The notes below the pieces were generated by a model. That model was not told where the DNA came from. It did no database searches and saw only the letters and a list, made by a program, of their open reading frames with translations. From positions 8,983,196-9,047,195 of the forward strand of contig NC_049984.1 in NCBI RefSeq assembly GCF_000003815.2: DNA of 64,000 nucleotides. Reading direction: 5' to 3'. Each line of letters starts with the position of its first letter. Positions within the stretch are counted from its first letter, which is position 1. Below, in pieces: positions 12,601 to 28,100 of the stretch. Both the position numbers and the translations under genes were made by a program. This stretch comes from Branchiostoma floridae. Lineage: Eukaryota; Chordata; Leptocardii; Amphioxiformes; Branchiostomatidae.

Positions 12601-15600
12601 CAATTTTCTAATGGTCAGGCCTGTGGTCAGGGAGGCACTATCCTAACTTCTAGACTGAATTTCAGGGAGGCTGGCTATATTTTGAAATGGTATATACAAT
12701 ATATGTCACCATTAAATCCATACCTTATACATTTACAATATACATCCATGAGACAAGTAATCATTTTAATAAGAGTCTGAGATTGAAGAGAGGTTGGCTG
12801 GACACAAGCCAAGTATGGACATAAAGTATAATGATTATCATTTTTCCCTATTTATTACTACTTGTAGGCCTATTTCTGATGATATGGGTCTCACAGCTAA
12901 CAGTAATAAAATACCTCTGTTAGACATGTTTCCTACTTTGGTGCTATTTACAGTTCTTCATTGTAATAGGTGTACTTAGCTTGTTAGAAAGCAAAAACGT
13001 ACAATAAAGGTCTTCATTCATTCATTGTGATAGGTGCAATGCTACAGGAAGTATTTTTTTCTGTAAAGAAATTATCAATGGTTACTCGCATGCACTTACA
13101 GTGTACTTGAAATGTTTTTCATCATTAGCACATTTGTAGTCAAGGACATACACGCAATTTAGATAAACATGTATTAGACTTTAGAGGGATACCTTGACCT
13201 TACTCTACTGTTTATAGTAGCCTTCAAGTTCAACCACTTACAGCTGATTACCCTTGACAGGTGAAAGTACCCAAATGTTGTAACACAAAGCTTATGGTAT
13301 TTGAGAGCTGAGTATACTTCAGTCTATCATCTACAGACTGTACAGTTGTATATGCTGGTATTCAGTCAGGGGAGATCAATGCTTATTACTTAGATATGTC
13401 CCATAAAAAGGTACATGACATGTCTGACATGCTACAACTATTTTTAGTTGACCATAAACTTCTAAAAAATAACATCAGTGGCCAGTTGGACCACTGCAGA
13501 CATATATATATATTTATATACATGCCAGCATGCTGCTGTTTCCACATATTACCTTTTGTTTATACATTGACTTTTAGAGTTTTCCTAAAATGTAAGGAGT
13601 AGGGTTAGAAATAAAGCTGATTGGTATGAGATGCTGATACATTTCCCTGTATTGAAAGCATCAGCTGTAAGATACAGTGCTACATACATAATACTAGCTT
13701 TTGTGACTGTCACTTTCTTGGTCATAGAAACCTTATTGACACTATTGTGGGTAATGGTATGATTGGTAACTTGAAGTTGAAGTACTAGTCTAACTTAAAG
13801 TGACAGGGCTAGATATGTGGCATAAGTCTGAAGGACCGCTCCACGTGCCTGGCATTAAGATTTACAGGCCTATTGAGTGGAGAAAAAACAGAAACTATTC
13901 GACCTTTACATTGAGAGCTATATTTTGTTGTGGTCTGTGAAACCTCAACTTGTCCTGTGTTTTTTTATTGTTAGGCCACGCCAATTGATTTCCTTGGTTC
14001 TCGGATTTAAGAAAATAAAAATGTAGCAAGCAGACATTGTAAAAGCATAGGGCAGTAGGAAAACTTAAATGTGACTGTACTCACTCCATAAAACTGAGTG
14101 CACCAAGGCATAAACCTGGTCCTCTGGCTTTGTTTTCATTGTGTTTTTTTCCAGTTAAGCATGCTTTTTATCATTTTCAAAAAATCCGAGAACCAACAAA
14201 TTAAATTGGTATGGCCTTATCTAGTATCAAGCATTACCTTGTTCCTTACAAAAATACATGTGCTTTCAGGGCAAACCAACCGTGTGAATGTGAACATCCG
14301 ACTGACAGACTTGAACGACAATTCGCCGCAGTGGACCATGGTGCCATTCCCGTATCAGGCTGTAGTACCCGTCAATGCCCCTCGTGGCACGCTTGTGTAC
14401 CAGCTGACAGCAGAGGACAAAGATCTGGGAGAAAATGCAGAGTTCCAGTTCTTCCTGGAGTCAGGTCAGTAGTTTCTGGTTTGTTAATTCTCATTTCCAT
14501 CATGGCTAGACTGATGTCCAAGAGGGAATTGCTTAATGGCTCCCAAACCCTTTCCAGAAAGACAAGATTAATGACAGACAGGATGGGTGAGACAACATCT
14601 GATGTATTTCTTGGCATTAAGTTATCCCAAGGGAGGGAGAGAGTCCAGGAGTGAGTGATACCTTAGCTACATTATGGCAGGCATATCCACTAGTATTCAG
14701 TAATTATGGATTTTTGAACCATATATAATTTTGTTTGTATTAGGACTGTGAGGTCTATTTAGCATGAAAGTCTCATATTGGTTTTTTGATTGTACATTCA
14801 AATGTGATCAAAGAGTGAAGTCTCAGTCCTATCTCTTTTCGTAATAAGGCACAAAAGCCTAAAAGCTGTTTTCCTGGTATAACATGTTACTGGCTTCAGG
14901 GCTCGAAATACTGGGTGCATGTGCACCCATGCAGGTGCACCCAAAATTTGAGCTGTGCACCCAATTATTTTCGGTGGGTGCACAGGGTGCACCCAAATAT
15001 TTTCTTAGGTTTATGTATGTAAAGATATCAAAGTATACTAGTTTACATCATATTCTTGACATCTAAGTGTTAGAAAGATAATAAAAATGTCTGTCATGGT
15101 ACATGTTTAAGAATTTGATAGCTTGTTAAGTTGTAACTAAGTTTTATTATTAGGTTATTACTTCAATTCAAGTGGTGCACCCAAATTTTTTTTGGTGCAC
15201 CCAATTTTTTAAGCAGGGTGCACCAGTGCACCTAATCCCAAAAATGAATTTCGAGCCCTGTGGCTTTAAATAAACATGTAACATAAAGTGTCAAACGATT
15301 TCAGGATAGAAAATAAAGATAAAAAATCTTAAGAACACCATGGGGTAAGGATCAGGTTGATTACTGATGCATAGGGCCTATGGGTGTTGTATCCTCGCCA
15401 ATAACATTTTGCTTTTTGCCCTTTTGTGTTGTTATGGCAACTATATACTTCAATCTCAGTTTTAACGCCTTTTTTTCAAAAGCTCTATTCCAAAATCTTT
15501 AGATGTGTTGAGTTGAGATGTAATAATCCTTGTGAATTGGTGCAAGAAGGAAGGTGCTTTACTCAAAGGTACATTATTCAAAACCAACACACAGAGCCTG

Positions 15601-16101
15601 TTCTGAGCTGGCTTGATACCTAGTCCTTCATCTTTGTGTGACAGGCACTTAATGCATTTATGTGTTGGCGGTAAGGGTTAGAAAGCAAGCTTTAGCATTT
15701 GAATATGTAGGTTCTAGGTGTATTAGAAATGTATGGGTTGTGGTTTAATCACAAACTAGTGCTTACGTGCATGGATGAAAGGGATTCTTGCAAAGTGCCT
15801 CCCCAAGGAATCCCTACGGACAGTCTTAATCAATTTTCCTGGTACAGACTCATTTTAATGGTGTATTGTGACAAAACATTTACAATAAGACAAACCCAAT
15901 GCATCAGATGAGGTAAAGATGAATATTCTTTACATACAACATGTGTTTTGTAGCTTTTGCTTGTCAGTGAACAAGATATCTGTATATAGAAAGCTGTTGT
16001 ATTGCCTGAATAAAGTTCAGCTTCAAAGCATAAAGATTGAGTAAATGTCATGATCAATACAAGAAAAATCAAGAACTTAACTGATGTTGCTGTTACCTGA
16101 G

Positions 16102-16157
<56 letters not shown>

Positions 16158-19100
16158 GAGGGGTTTACATTATGTCTTGGGATATGTGTATTATCAGTGG
16201 TATATGCTATGCACTATATCACAGTTTGATCAGAGCCTTTCTTTATATTTCTTCAGATGGTGATGGGAGATTTGAACTGGACACATCGACAGGTGACGTG
16301 ACTACATCAGGCCTGCCCTTCACCGCAAATCAGGAATACATTGTCCATGGCCGCGCCCGTGACACGGGTAGAAACGAGAGTCCACAGGCTGTGGTGTCGA
16401 TCATCGCTGGGAATAGGCCGCCTCAGTTCATGCAGCAGACGTATGATGTGACCGTGCCGGAAGAGACGCTTGACCAGTATCCGTAAGTGTTCAATGTCAA
16501 GTATTGGTTTAGGTTTTTGTGGTTTCTGTGGGAACAGGGAGAACTGTATTTAATGTTAAACTGAAAAAAAAAAGGAAAATTTACAGAAAAAGGCATCCAT
16601 TAGAAATTTCATATATATCTTTATATACCTGTAACCTCCCTCTAATTCCCTCTGGCCCAAGCATATGATAAATGTCAACATATAGATTTAGAAGACATAC
16701 ATTATGATAGCATACAGATAGCTTTTTAAACATTCTACAGCTCATGTTTAACAGTTGTTTCGTCACAGTTGCCTAACATCAGTTCCAGGTATGAGAGCTT
16801 TTCACTTCCAAACCAAAAATGCAACTTTTCTGCCTTCCTGTGTCCCAGTGTTGTGCAGGTGGAGGCCATGTCTTTCAGAGGCTCCAGGATCAGCTACAGT
16901 CTGAAGAGCAGCATGGACATGTTTGCCATCAACCGGCTGAATGGGCAGATCACCCTGCATCGGGGCATCGACTACGAGACAGAACAGAGGCAGTACACGC
17001 TGTCGGTGGAGGCAACGGAAACAGGCGTCAATCCCATGAGTAGCATTGTGCAGGTCAGTTTTGTATGGGAGTGATGTATAGATGCGGTGTGTACCGGTAC
17101 AGAAAATTCAGGTATGGGTATGGTCCAGGTTGACACAGTACCGGTACCCACCCTTAATAAGTTGATGTGTAGCATCACAACTGGAGTCAAAGGGAGGGCA
17201 AATAGACGTCTGTTACTTCATACCTAATGTTGAAAGCATAGTCACAATTAGCTTGTACTGTAGCATTAGACCACATGAAGACACAGTCCACAGGTGGATA
17301 TTGTGAAAAGTAATTGCATCAATTTTTGTATAACAAAGTGCTTTTTTATAACACCACTATGCACAGCAGGTTACTGATAATTTTCTTTCCATGCTGTAGG
17401 TCCGAGTGACTGTGGCAGATATAAACGACTGCACACCAGAGTTTGCCAATCCCATCTACAGCCAGAGGGATGTCGTGGAAAACATCCCTTCAACTAAGGC
17501 CATTCTACAAGGTTAGCAAGTCTCCTTTAATTTATTTCTTTTTCTTTCTTATTTTATCATGGAATGCTTCAACTATTATTTTAATTATTTGTGGTGTCAC
17601 TTCTACTGAAAGCTCTACTGGCTCCTCTCCACAAATCAAATATATAAAATACTCCTACCAAAATTGTTATTGGTTATTGTATTATTTTTTTCTCCCATTG
17701 CAACACTAGTGTCAGCTAGTGACTGCGACAGCGATGAAAACCAGCGGATCACTTATTCAGTGGACGACGACGCCCACTTCCGCATCGCCAGTGATGGAAC
17801 CATCTATCCCAACAGCCAGCTGGACTACGAAGTACCCAACAACATGTACGAGTTTCTGGTAAAGGCAGTGGACCACGGCACTCCTGTACTGACAGGGTCG
17901 GCCACAGTCCGGGTACGCATGGCAAACATCAATGACGAGCCGCCCGTCTTCTCGCAGAGAACCTACACGACCTTTGTTGCAGAGGACGCTGAACCCGGTG
18001 GACTGGTCGCAACGGTACACGCTACTGACATGGACGGAGACGGTATTACGTACGCCATCACCGGAGGGAATGATGGGACATTCGTTATTGATGCCAAGGA
18101 TGGTAAGATATGACCTAGTTAAGGGAGAATTGTGTTTCTCAGCAGCGTTGTGAAAGATTCTGACAGAAAAATACGGTTTGGGTTGAATGACATTAAAAAA
18201 GAAGTAGATTTTGCATGTATATCTGTTATGAATGTTTAAAATAAATGCAGAAGGTATCAGATGCCATCCATGGTCTGTTTTTAGAATGTCTACCCTCTGT
18301 AGTTTATGCTAAGTAAGAAATCCTCTTTTTTGCATTTAGTAGCTCATAAAGGCATGTCTAATTAATCTAAAAGACTAAAGGTTAAGACAGACAAGACAGG
18401 GGTTCACTACGTACCAATATCACCAGTCACGTGACAAGAAAACTCCAAGAAAGATCCACCTGGTTGAAAAGGAGAGAGAGTGTGTCTCAAAAGATACCCA
18501 GTTAGCAAATATCTGTTGTGTGTAATTAATAATGTTAGTATTGCGTCAAAAGCCTAAAAGTTAAGTCTATTTATTCACAGTCTTTTCAGATTAATGGAGT
18601 AACTGCTCATGTCACAGTTTGCAGTACTATAGTATGGTAGTGTTAATCAACTAAAGGTGGCTTTGTTTTTGTGTGTCTTTTTTAGGCATAATCAGACTGA
18701 GTGACAACCCTTCCCTACAAGGATCCCACTACACCCTTAATGTCACAGCCACGGATGACAATGCTTCAGGAGGACCAGGCAGTCTGACTGGCACGGCTGT
18801 AGTTGTTGTTGGTATTAATGACATCAACAACAACAAACCTGACTTCACACAGTGTGCTGAGTATGTTCCTAGTGTACCAGAGGGACAGCCTTCAGGGACA
18901 TTTGTCATACAGGTCTGTTTTATTTAGTGGAAGCGTATTTTTCTAATCACATAATATTTTCATTGGGCATCAGCCGCATCACTGAATTAAATGATTTCCC
19001 TCCTTTCCTGTTTTCGTTATTATAAAATTGTCTAGTACGTAAAGCTTTTGATGTTTGTGATATGCGGCCTAATTCTGAGTTGACTGATGATAACAGGAAA

Positions 19101-22100
19101 GATGATTGATATTGTATAACTGGACAGTAACTTTTTTCCCTGCTTATTAAAGAGATTTAGTTACATGTAGTTGTCTTCATTATTATACTTAAGATATATT
19201 TTCAAGTGACATATCTATTTGTGTTGTTCTTTACACGTGTTGTTTTTTACACGTGTTGTTCTTTACACGTCTTTATACCTCTTACTTTAAAACAGGTGAC
19301 AGCCTCTGATGCTGACCAGGGTAGCAACGGCAGAGTCACCTACTCCATTGTGCACCGTGAGGACAGTGAAACAATGTTTAACATCGATGCCGACAGCGGG
19401 GAAATCTCCACAGCAGTAGTGTTTGACCGAGAGGAGAGACGAGAACATGCCGTGACTGTCACTGCCACAGACAATGCTGATAACCCTCTGATTGGCGTGT
19501 GTCAGCTGATAGTGCACATCACAGATGTCAATGACAATGACCCTGTATTTGAGAATAACAAGTATGCAGGTAATGCAGGCCTTGTGTGTGTGGACTGTGT
19601 TTTCAAGTTTATTTTGCTGAAGCATTAGTCTTGAGATGTTAGGGTTAAACTTTGTAACTGTGTAATGGAAGGTATTGATAGGAGATAACATGTATTCTAC
19701 TAAGTATTATTTCCATTAGTTTCCTTAGTTGAATAGTTCTGTCAGTACAGTGCTAGAAAATAAAGTTCTGCAATATCTTGAACCTTGAACGTGGACATAT
19801 ATCTACATATTATATATTCACCATGTTTTCTCCTCATGATCAGGAGATTTAGCTTAGACTAGCACATGGTTACCGGTAATACACTGCTGTTCCACACGTG
19901 TGCCTCTCTCCCCTCCCCTAGCGGTGCTGAGTGAGAACACAGCCCTGCACACCAGCTTCCTGCGAGTGGCAGCACAAGATGCTGACATGGGCACCAACGC
20001 TGAGATCCTCTACTCCCTTTCTGAGGAGGTGCCACAGTACCTGGGCATCGACAGGCAGACAGGATGGCTGTATGTCAAAAGTGCCATCTCACAGGTGAGG
20101 CTGATAGGGGGGGTTCAGAGACAGCCCAGGGTCATCTATGTTATAAATCATTTAATATGTTACATTTTTAATGTCCATAAAACCTTCTTTGATCTTCCTC
20201 TCAGCTTGTCTGCCTCTGATTTTGCTGCATTTAAATATGCCAATTGTCTGTTGTTGTTTTTATTTAATTCAAAAGCTATGTTTGTGCTAGTTCGGTTAAA
20301 CTTGGAACAATCGTTGTTATAGTATGATGGGAGGTTCGGTGATGTGTTACTTTTGTATACTATTAGCTTTTTGGTGGCTCAGTTTTTGAGTTGTATGTTA
20401 TTGCATCAGACACAGCGGATCATTCGGCGGGTAATAGCCACAGACGGAGGCGGACGCTCTACCAGTGTGAGGTTGGACGTGGCCATAACGGATGTAGAGA
20501 ATGAGCCACCGATGTGGGAGAGGGAATACCCAGCAGTAACCATTCCTGAGAACACCCCCATTGACCAGGTGGTAGCGACTGTCAAGGCCTCCTCCACTCT
20601 ACTGGACAGCCGCATCACCTACAGCCTCGTGGATGGACAGCTACCTGAGACCAACAAGCCAAAGCGGTTCTATCTGAGAACAAACCGTGCGACAAGAACG
20701 GCCGACATCTGCGTCTTCCACCCGCTGGATTTCGAAACCACGCCGCGTTTTGAGCTGAAGATCCGTGCGGAGAACGCCGCCAGAATCCCGCTGGCCGCGT
20801 ACACCATCGTGGAGATCAGATTGACAGATGTGAATGACGAGGTGCCTGACTTCACTGCGAAGAGTTACGCCATGAGCGTGGCCGAGCAGTCTCCCAAAGG
20901 AACCTTAGTGGGACAGGTCACTGCAGTGGATGCAGATACAGGAGATGCAGGGAAGGTAAACTCAGTAACTACACCATACTGTGTAAGAAGTACAATGTAG
21001 ATAAAAAATTTTAATTGATTTTCGATTGCCCAAAGGTCTGTTTGCTGTTGGCAATGTAGTTATGCATGATACTGAATTTATTCATACTTGTGTCATTTAT
21101 CAATATCACCTCAGATTTCATCTAAAACTGCTAGATAGTTTTAACACACATTTCCATTCCTTTAAGAATCTCAATGATACAGCACTTTTATGGTATCTCA
21201 TAATCTTTTCTGATAAAGACAATGTAGCTCAGAGGACCATCACTATTTGGATGCACCTGAATAGACTTTATTTGATCCCAGGTGACTTACTCCATCTCCC
21301 CTGACCCCGACCCCTCGCTGAGAGACTGGGAGAAGTTCAGGATCGACCCCTCCACTGGGGAGGTCTTCACTAAGGACATGTTTGACAGGGAAAAGAAGAG
21401 CTTCTATCTGCTGGAGGTGAAGGCTGAGGATGGAGCTGTGTCAGACAGAGTGGAGCTGAGCAACGTCAACATTCCAAACTCACGTAAGCACAATGTGGTT
21501 ACTATCCATGTGAAGCGTACATGTACCTACATACTGTAGACATATGGTTAAATGTGGTTTTCAGAATAATTCAGAATAGTTCAGTCATTCTTCAAATAGT
21601 TGTAGCTGGTTAAACTCTGTCATGTATGTACAGTGGTCAAAGAAGCAGAAAACACAAATTTGATTTCAAATAAATGTCTCGCCTTTTTCCATGTAACACT
21701 AACGAATTACCGCATCTAGCCCACTGTGATGGGCAGGAACATGCAAAATTGATAAAGATCATCACTATTTAAATCGACTATCATTTTCCATACTGCAGGA
21801 GAGGCCTATGTTCGCATCTCGATCAGCGATGTCAATGACAACTCCCCCACGTTCCCGCGCACACAGTACGAAGCATCAGTAGATGAAGACAAGGATGTCG
21901 GTTACAGCGTCGTCACTCTTACGGCAAACGATGAAGATGAAGGTATTTTTTTTTACAACTACAGTTTTTGGAGTGGATTATGATGAAGTTTACTTTAAAG
22001 AATGTCATCCCACCAAAGAAAAATACCAGCAGCCATGGCACAGTATGCCACTGACAGGCAGTATTGAATTTCTCAATGATTGTAATTAGTAAAAGAAACT

Positions 22101-25100
22101 GGTGTACTACTTGTAGTTTGTTAATGGACAAAATGCTGATGTTTTTCTTATCTATTGTAGTCATTTGTACATATAAGTTGCACATTCTGTTCCTATCTAA
22201 ATGTAATGTAAGAGACCTATGCAAGTGCCTTTATTCTTATATCTAGGTGCCAATGCGAAACTGCGTTATCAGATCACTACGGGAAACGTTGGTGGTGTAT
22301 TCGATGTGGTGCCAGAGATTGGCACCATCGTTGTTGCTGCTCCCCTGGACTTCGAAGCCGTACAGGAATACGAGCTGCAACTGGTTGCCTCCGACGGGAA
22401 GAACGAGAACACCACAAAGGTCAACATCAAGGTCAACAACATCAACGATGAAGAGCCAGAGTTCACCAGGAATGAGTACACTGGCAGTATCAGGGAGGAG
22501 GACAGCAACACCCCCATCCCCATCCTACAGGTCAGTAGAAAACTATCATGCAGTTGCACAACCATTGTGTTTATCCTATTTCAAAGTGATTGCTGGCAAT
22601 GGATTATATCCTAAGGTACCTAGGTGTTTTAAAGCAGTTCCTACAAAATACACAATGTCATGTAGATGATATATACTTCTGTTGGACAGTAGAGGTTATG
22701 ATATAATCTCCAAGCCAGGGTTCTAGCCATTAGACATTAATTGAACCAACACCTTAATTGAACCAAGCTGGGTTTACCAACAAAATTTTCCCCTCAAAAT
22801 AGAAGAAATTGCGTCTCAAGAGTCTAGTTCAAAATTCCCAGTGGAGCATGCCCCAAACCCCCTAGCATCGTGGCACCTTTGACAGGATTTCTAATCAAAG
22901 TCCAGGGGACAGAAAAAATCAGGCTGGCTAGAACACTGCTCCAAGCATTAGAAGTGTCAGGTTTTTATTCTCCGCATGTATCTAATAGTTCTATGACGTA
23001 TCACAGGTGACTGCACGAGACCCTGACCGAGGTGCGAGTGATGCGGACATTCGTTACTCCCTACAAGGTCAAGGGGCTAATGACGAGTTCAGCATCAACA
23101 TCATCACGGGTCAGATCTACGCCTCCAAGTCCCTGGACCGCGAGGAACGTGCTGTGTGGCGCTTCATCGCCCTGGCAACAGACGAGAAAGGCAGAGGGTT
23201 GGTCGGTTTCTCTGATGTTGCCATCAGCCTGGGTGACATCAACGATAATGCTCCAGAGTTTAATGATGAACCATATGTGGGGTCTGTTCTGGAAAACACT
23301 GCAGCTGGTAAGATATCATGAGAAAATTATTGTTCAGTAATTTGTGTAAAAGTATATATAGTAAAAAAAATTATTTCATTATACAGTGTTTAAGATATGT
23401 TCATCGGTTCAAGTTTCATTGTAAGGAAAATGATTTGATACCAGTTGCTGAACTTCCTGTGATGTTTTTGCCTGTTGTAGGAACATCTGTGATGACTGTG
23501 ACAGCTACTGATGCCGACGACCCAGATGTTGGTAGGAACGCGAAGCTGACGTATCGTATCACCAAAAACGCCAAGCAGAACCGGGTCAACTTGTTCCGCA
23601 TTGACCGCAACACTGGGAAGATCTTTACCACAGTGGGAAACCTGGACAGAGAAACTACGAAGGAGTACACTCTAGTGGTGCGGGCGGAAGATGGTGACGG
23701 TCTGTGGGGCACGGGAACAGTCACTGTCCAGGTGGGAGACATTAACGACAACCCTCCTGCGTTCAATCAGCGGATCTACAGCACAACGATGTCAGAAGGA
23801 CTGGGAAAGGACGGGATTGTCACAACGGTGGCGGCGAGTGATGCAGATGTTGGTGACAATGCCCGACTGTTCTACAGCATTGTCGGAGGGAACAGGAACA
23901 ACCAGTTCAGGATGGACAACTCTGACAACAAGGGGATCGTTCGAGTTAACAGGGTATGTGTTATTTCTTCTACTTGGTTAACCCCCAAAAGCCCAATTTG
24001 AGCATCACTTGCAAATAGTTTGGGCAGAAACTGATTGGAGTGTGCAATCTTGATTGTTGATTAATTCAAAGTGGCAATTAAATGTTTCTATTGAAGGTTG
24101 GCTAGTAATCATAGAGCTGCATATGTACATCCATTGTATGTAAGGCATCCCTCTAAAGTGAAAACAAAGAACCACTATCACAATAAATGAAACTTCAAAC
24201 CATCAATATCTCTATTCTCCATATGTCTATCAGACAGACTATATTATGAGCTATGCCAGGGTTACAGTATTGATTGCTGTTTTTCATCCTAGCGGGTGGA
24301 CTATGAGGAACCAACTCAGAGAAAATTCAACCTGACTTTAGAAGTGCGTGACTTGGACTTCACCAGTAGGGGCTACTGTGTCATCAATGTCCTGGACTAT
24401 AACGACAACCCTCCCGTCTTCAACCCGGTGTACTATGAGAAGGAGATCTATGAAAATGCAACAGTTGGAACATTGTTGAGGATCTTGTCAGCCACAGACA
24501 GAGATACAGGGAACAATGCAGTGTTCAAGTAAGTGTTAAGCCCTAGACCAATCCCAGATTCTCATCAAAATTATCAGCTAAACCAAGAAGAGAGTGGCTA
24601 AAGATATGTCATCTTTTAAAAAATGTTTTTGTTTTGCATTGCTTTATATGAAGCAGATGGGATATAGAATTGGATGCAATTGATTGTAACTGTACAGTTG
24701 GAGAAGTGATCAGTCCCTATTTAATCAGTTGTGAATGGTCTTTAAGTCTAGGAAATGGTCTCCTTGTAAATTAACTGCAATGTATGTTGTTTTCAGGTAT
24801 AGTATAAACCCAAGCTCAGACCCAGACCAACAGTTCCTCATAGGTGCCCAGAATGGGATCCTGACAGTTAACAAGGCCCTGGACAGGGAAACCCTTCCCC
24901 AGCATAGACTCACCATCCAGGCCACTGATATAGGTAAGGTTGGGGCTTTCTATCCAACTTTCCTGCACATTTGGTTGTATTTTATACATTCTGAATTTTT
25001 GTTTCTGGTGAAAGACGGTAATTTTTTGACTGATGGCAACTGATATTTGTAGAGTGCCTTTGCTATACCCTTCAGCACCATTCTGTAAGAAAACCTGAGA

Positions 25101-28100
25101 AATTTCTTTGTACTGCATTTAAGTGCTTGTACTGTGTTGAAGATTATGTTTGCTATGGTTTCCAGGGCCACCCAGCCTGGTGGGCAACGCTACGTTTGTG
25201 GTCAACCTCCTGGACATCAATGACAACGGCCCTGTGTTTAAGGAGGACTATCGTCCTGCTATTCCTGAGAACACAGAAGGTCCGTTACACGTACAGCTGA
25301 TCGAGGCTGTGGACTACGATTCTGATCCTCCAAATGGTCGACCGTTTGTCTACGCTGTCCCAGATCCCAATCCTCTTGCAAGGGCATTTGACTTCAAAGA
25401 CAATGGAGGTAATTTTCTGTACATGTTCGAATTTGATTAGTGCAGTTTTCTTCCAATAAGAGATCTAGCATTCTTATGCCCAAAAGCAGTTAATCAAGCA
25501 ACTGGATATGATTTTGGAAACGGGCAGACGTTTTCCTATTGGACATCCAAAATTGTCTTCAGCTCTTTTGCATTCATAGTTAGGGTATAAATGACCAGTT
25601 TCTCCCAGATCACTTCAGTGTCACTGACGAAAGATAGTGGATGCTATCTGAAACGTCTCACCATTTCCAAAATCAATACTAGTTGCTTGAGTAACTGCTT
25701 TTTGGCATATCTTAATTACCCGCTAATCTTCAGCAACGTATCTAACATGCTTAGTTTTCATCCCGTATTGTTCTTTACACAGATGACACTGCAGTAGTGA
25801 CTACAAAACGTTCGTTCGACCGTGAGACTCAGGAGCTGTATGAACTGCTGGTGATCATCTGGGACAGCGGGCAGCCGCAGATGAGTGCAACTAACACGCT
25901 CACTGTAACCATCGCCAACGAGAACGACAATCCACACTACGGGGGAACAAAGGAAGTCACTGTGTACAACTTTAAAGGTCAGCAACTTTTTTAATTTGTA
26001 ATTCATGATTTTAACTTCCTTTTTGGAGAAGGGTAATTCTTCAACTGTATGCTGCTAGATACAGGTTCTTGTTTTTTAAGGTTCTTTATAGTGTTGGATG
26101 TCATATTACCCATGTGTTAAAGAGCAATTTTCTTTCGAAAATAATTTCATTGGTTGGTAGATCACAGGACATAGGAGTTTTCTTTTATACAACCAGTTTT
26201 TTTTCACCTGCTGATGTTTCGATGTCTGTCAGACATCTTCCTCAGAGCTTCTGACTGGAGTTCTGCTTTTCTATATGTAGCCATTTTCTTCATTGACATT
26301 AGGATGTTATCCTGTAGTGTGATTTTCATAATATTTTCTCTGTTAAAGGTGCCATGCCAGACAGCCCCATCGGGATAGTGCATGCCCCAGATCGTGATGA
26401 CGGGGCCTTGGTGAACCCAGATGTAAAGACGTACATATTTGAGAGTACGGAACCAAAGTACTTCTGGTTGAACGAGTCCAGCGGAATGGCTTACATTCGT
26501 GAGAAGACTCCCGCAGGTCGTCATACATTCTCTGTCCGTGTGAGCGATGGTATCTGGCCGGACGCTGTGTCCAGCCTGGTGGTCAATGTGAAGGAAGTCA
26601 CTGAGGAGCAGCTGGTCAACTCAGGGTCAATCAGGTTTGATGGTAAGGATGATGATAAACACTCAGAAGCCTGCCTATCCATAAAATTTAGTTTTGTTTC
26701 TCTTGATGAGCTACATACAAACTGTAGTCTCTTTAAATAAAAGTTTGATGTCACATGACCACCAACGAGCACAAAAACTAGCCTGATTAAATCTCGCTTA
26801 TAGCAGCCCGGCTCTGCTGTCCAGTTACAGCCTTGGACAGCAGAGTTTGTGTTACACAGACTACACAAAAACCTACACAAAAGTTTCTATTCCCCGTTGC
26901 ACACAGGTACCACTGCTGAAGAATTCATCACTCCTGGGAAGGATGGCCAGAGCAAGTATGACCTGTTCAGACAGGCCATTGCCAAAGTGGTTGGTGCCCA
27001 GGTACAAAACGTGGACATCTTCTCCGTGCTGAATGTCCCAAGTCGGAGGTCAGTGGATGTCCGCTACACGGCCCATGGTTCACCTGTCTACCCTGCACAC
27101 AAACTCAACGGGCTGGCTGCACAGAACAGACAGACGGTATGTATTAAGTAGCATGAATGATTTTAGTCCAAGTATGATTTAAGTTTATATATTTGTCACA
27201 TACTTTACATATAGATTTGTTCATGTAGCTATTATATAACAATATTGTATTCTTTCGGGACAATGGAAAAATTTCACAGGAAACCTTTGACGTGTTGTTG
27301 ATGAACAGAGAGGAGCAAAATGAGATGAATTTAGCTCAGCAGAGGTCATTTTACTTTTCACAAGTGCTTCCCTGGCAGATTCCTGTATATGGTAATTTTT
27401 ATTGTAATTCATTCTTTCATAGTGTCCATTATTTTCAAACTGTCCATGGCTTAATTCAATCTAATATTCCTGTTCTGCAGCTTGAGGAGCTGGTTGGTCT
27501 GACTGTAGCAGAAGTGAACGTGGACCCGTGTGTACAGGAGATCTGTCAGACAGGAGGCTGCTCCAGCCGACTGGAGACCAGCGACACACCGACACTGGTC
27601 AACTCCGGTAGTGCCTCCTTTGTCTCTGTGACGGCCACCATGGTGCACGAGTGCACATGCCCACAGAGGGCTGAAGTACGGGGACTCTGTGACTCCAGCC
27701 CATGCTACAATGGAGGGACATGTATAAACACTCCTACTGGATACAGGTGAGGCTTTCAAAAGTATTCAGTTCTCTTAGAATAAGTGTTACCAAAGTGAAT
27801 TAACTCCTGTAAATGTATTTTGTGGAAGTTAGATATCATTGGCATGTATGTGTTGGCAGCTATCTTGATGTTGTTCATGGTTACTGGAATGTGTGATATC
27901 ATATTCTAACAAATACATGTGAATATGTCCCCAGATTCAGTACTCTCTGCCTCTGATTTGTTATCAATGTCGTAATGTGATCAGGGCATTTCAGTTTGTA
28001 ATTGTTCCTGTACTCAGGCCTCGAAATACTTTTTTTAGCCAGGTTGCGTAGGCGGCAACCTGAATCAAAAACCAACTTGCGCCATCAGCATTTCAGGTTG

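Noticed and set aside
27280-27391. A possible exon between cadherin exons 21 and 22, with a TTTCACAG acceptor and open frame ([15 protein letters not shown]).
   Set aside because: It is 112 nt, so including it breaks the frame. Skipping it restores the normal LNG...LEELVG spacing of type III cadherins.
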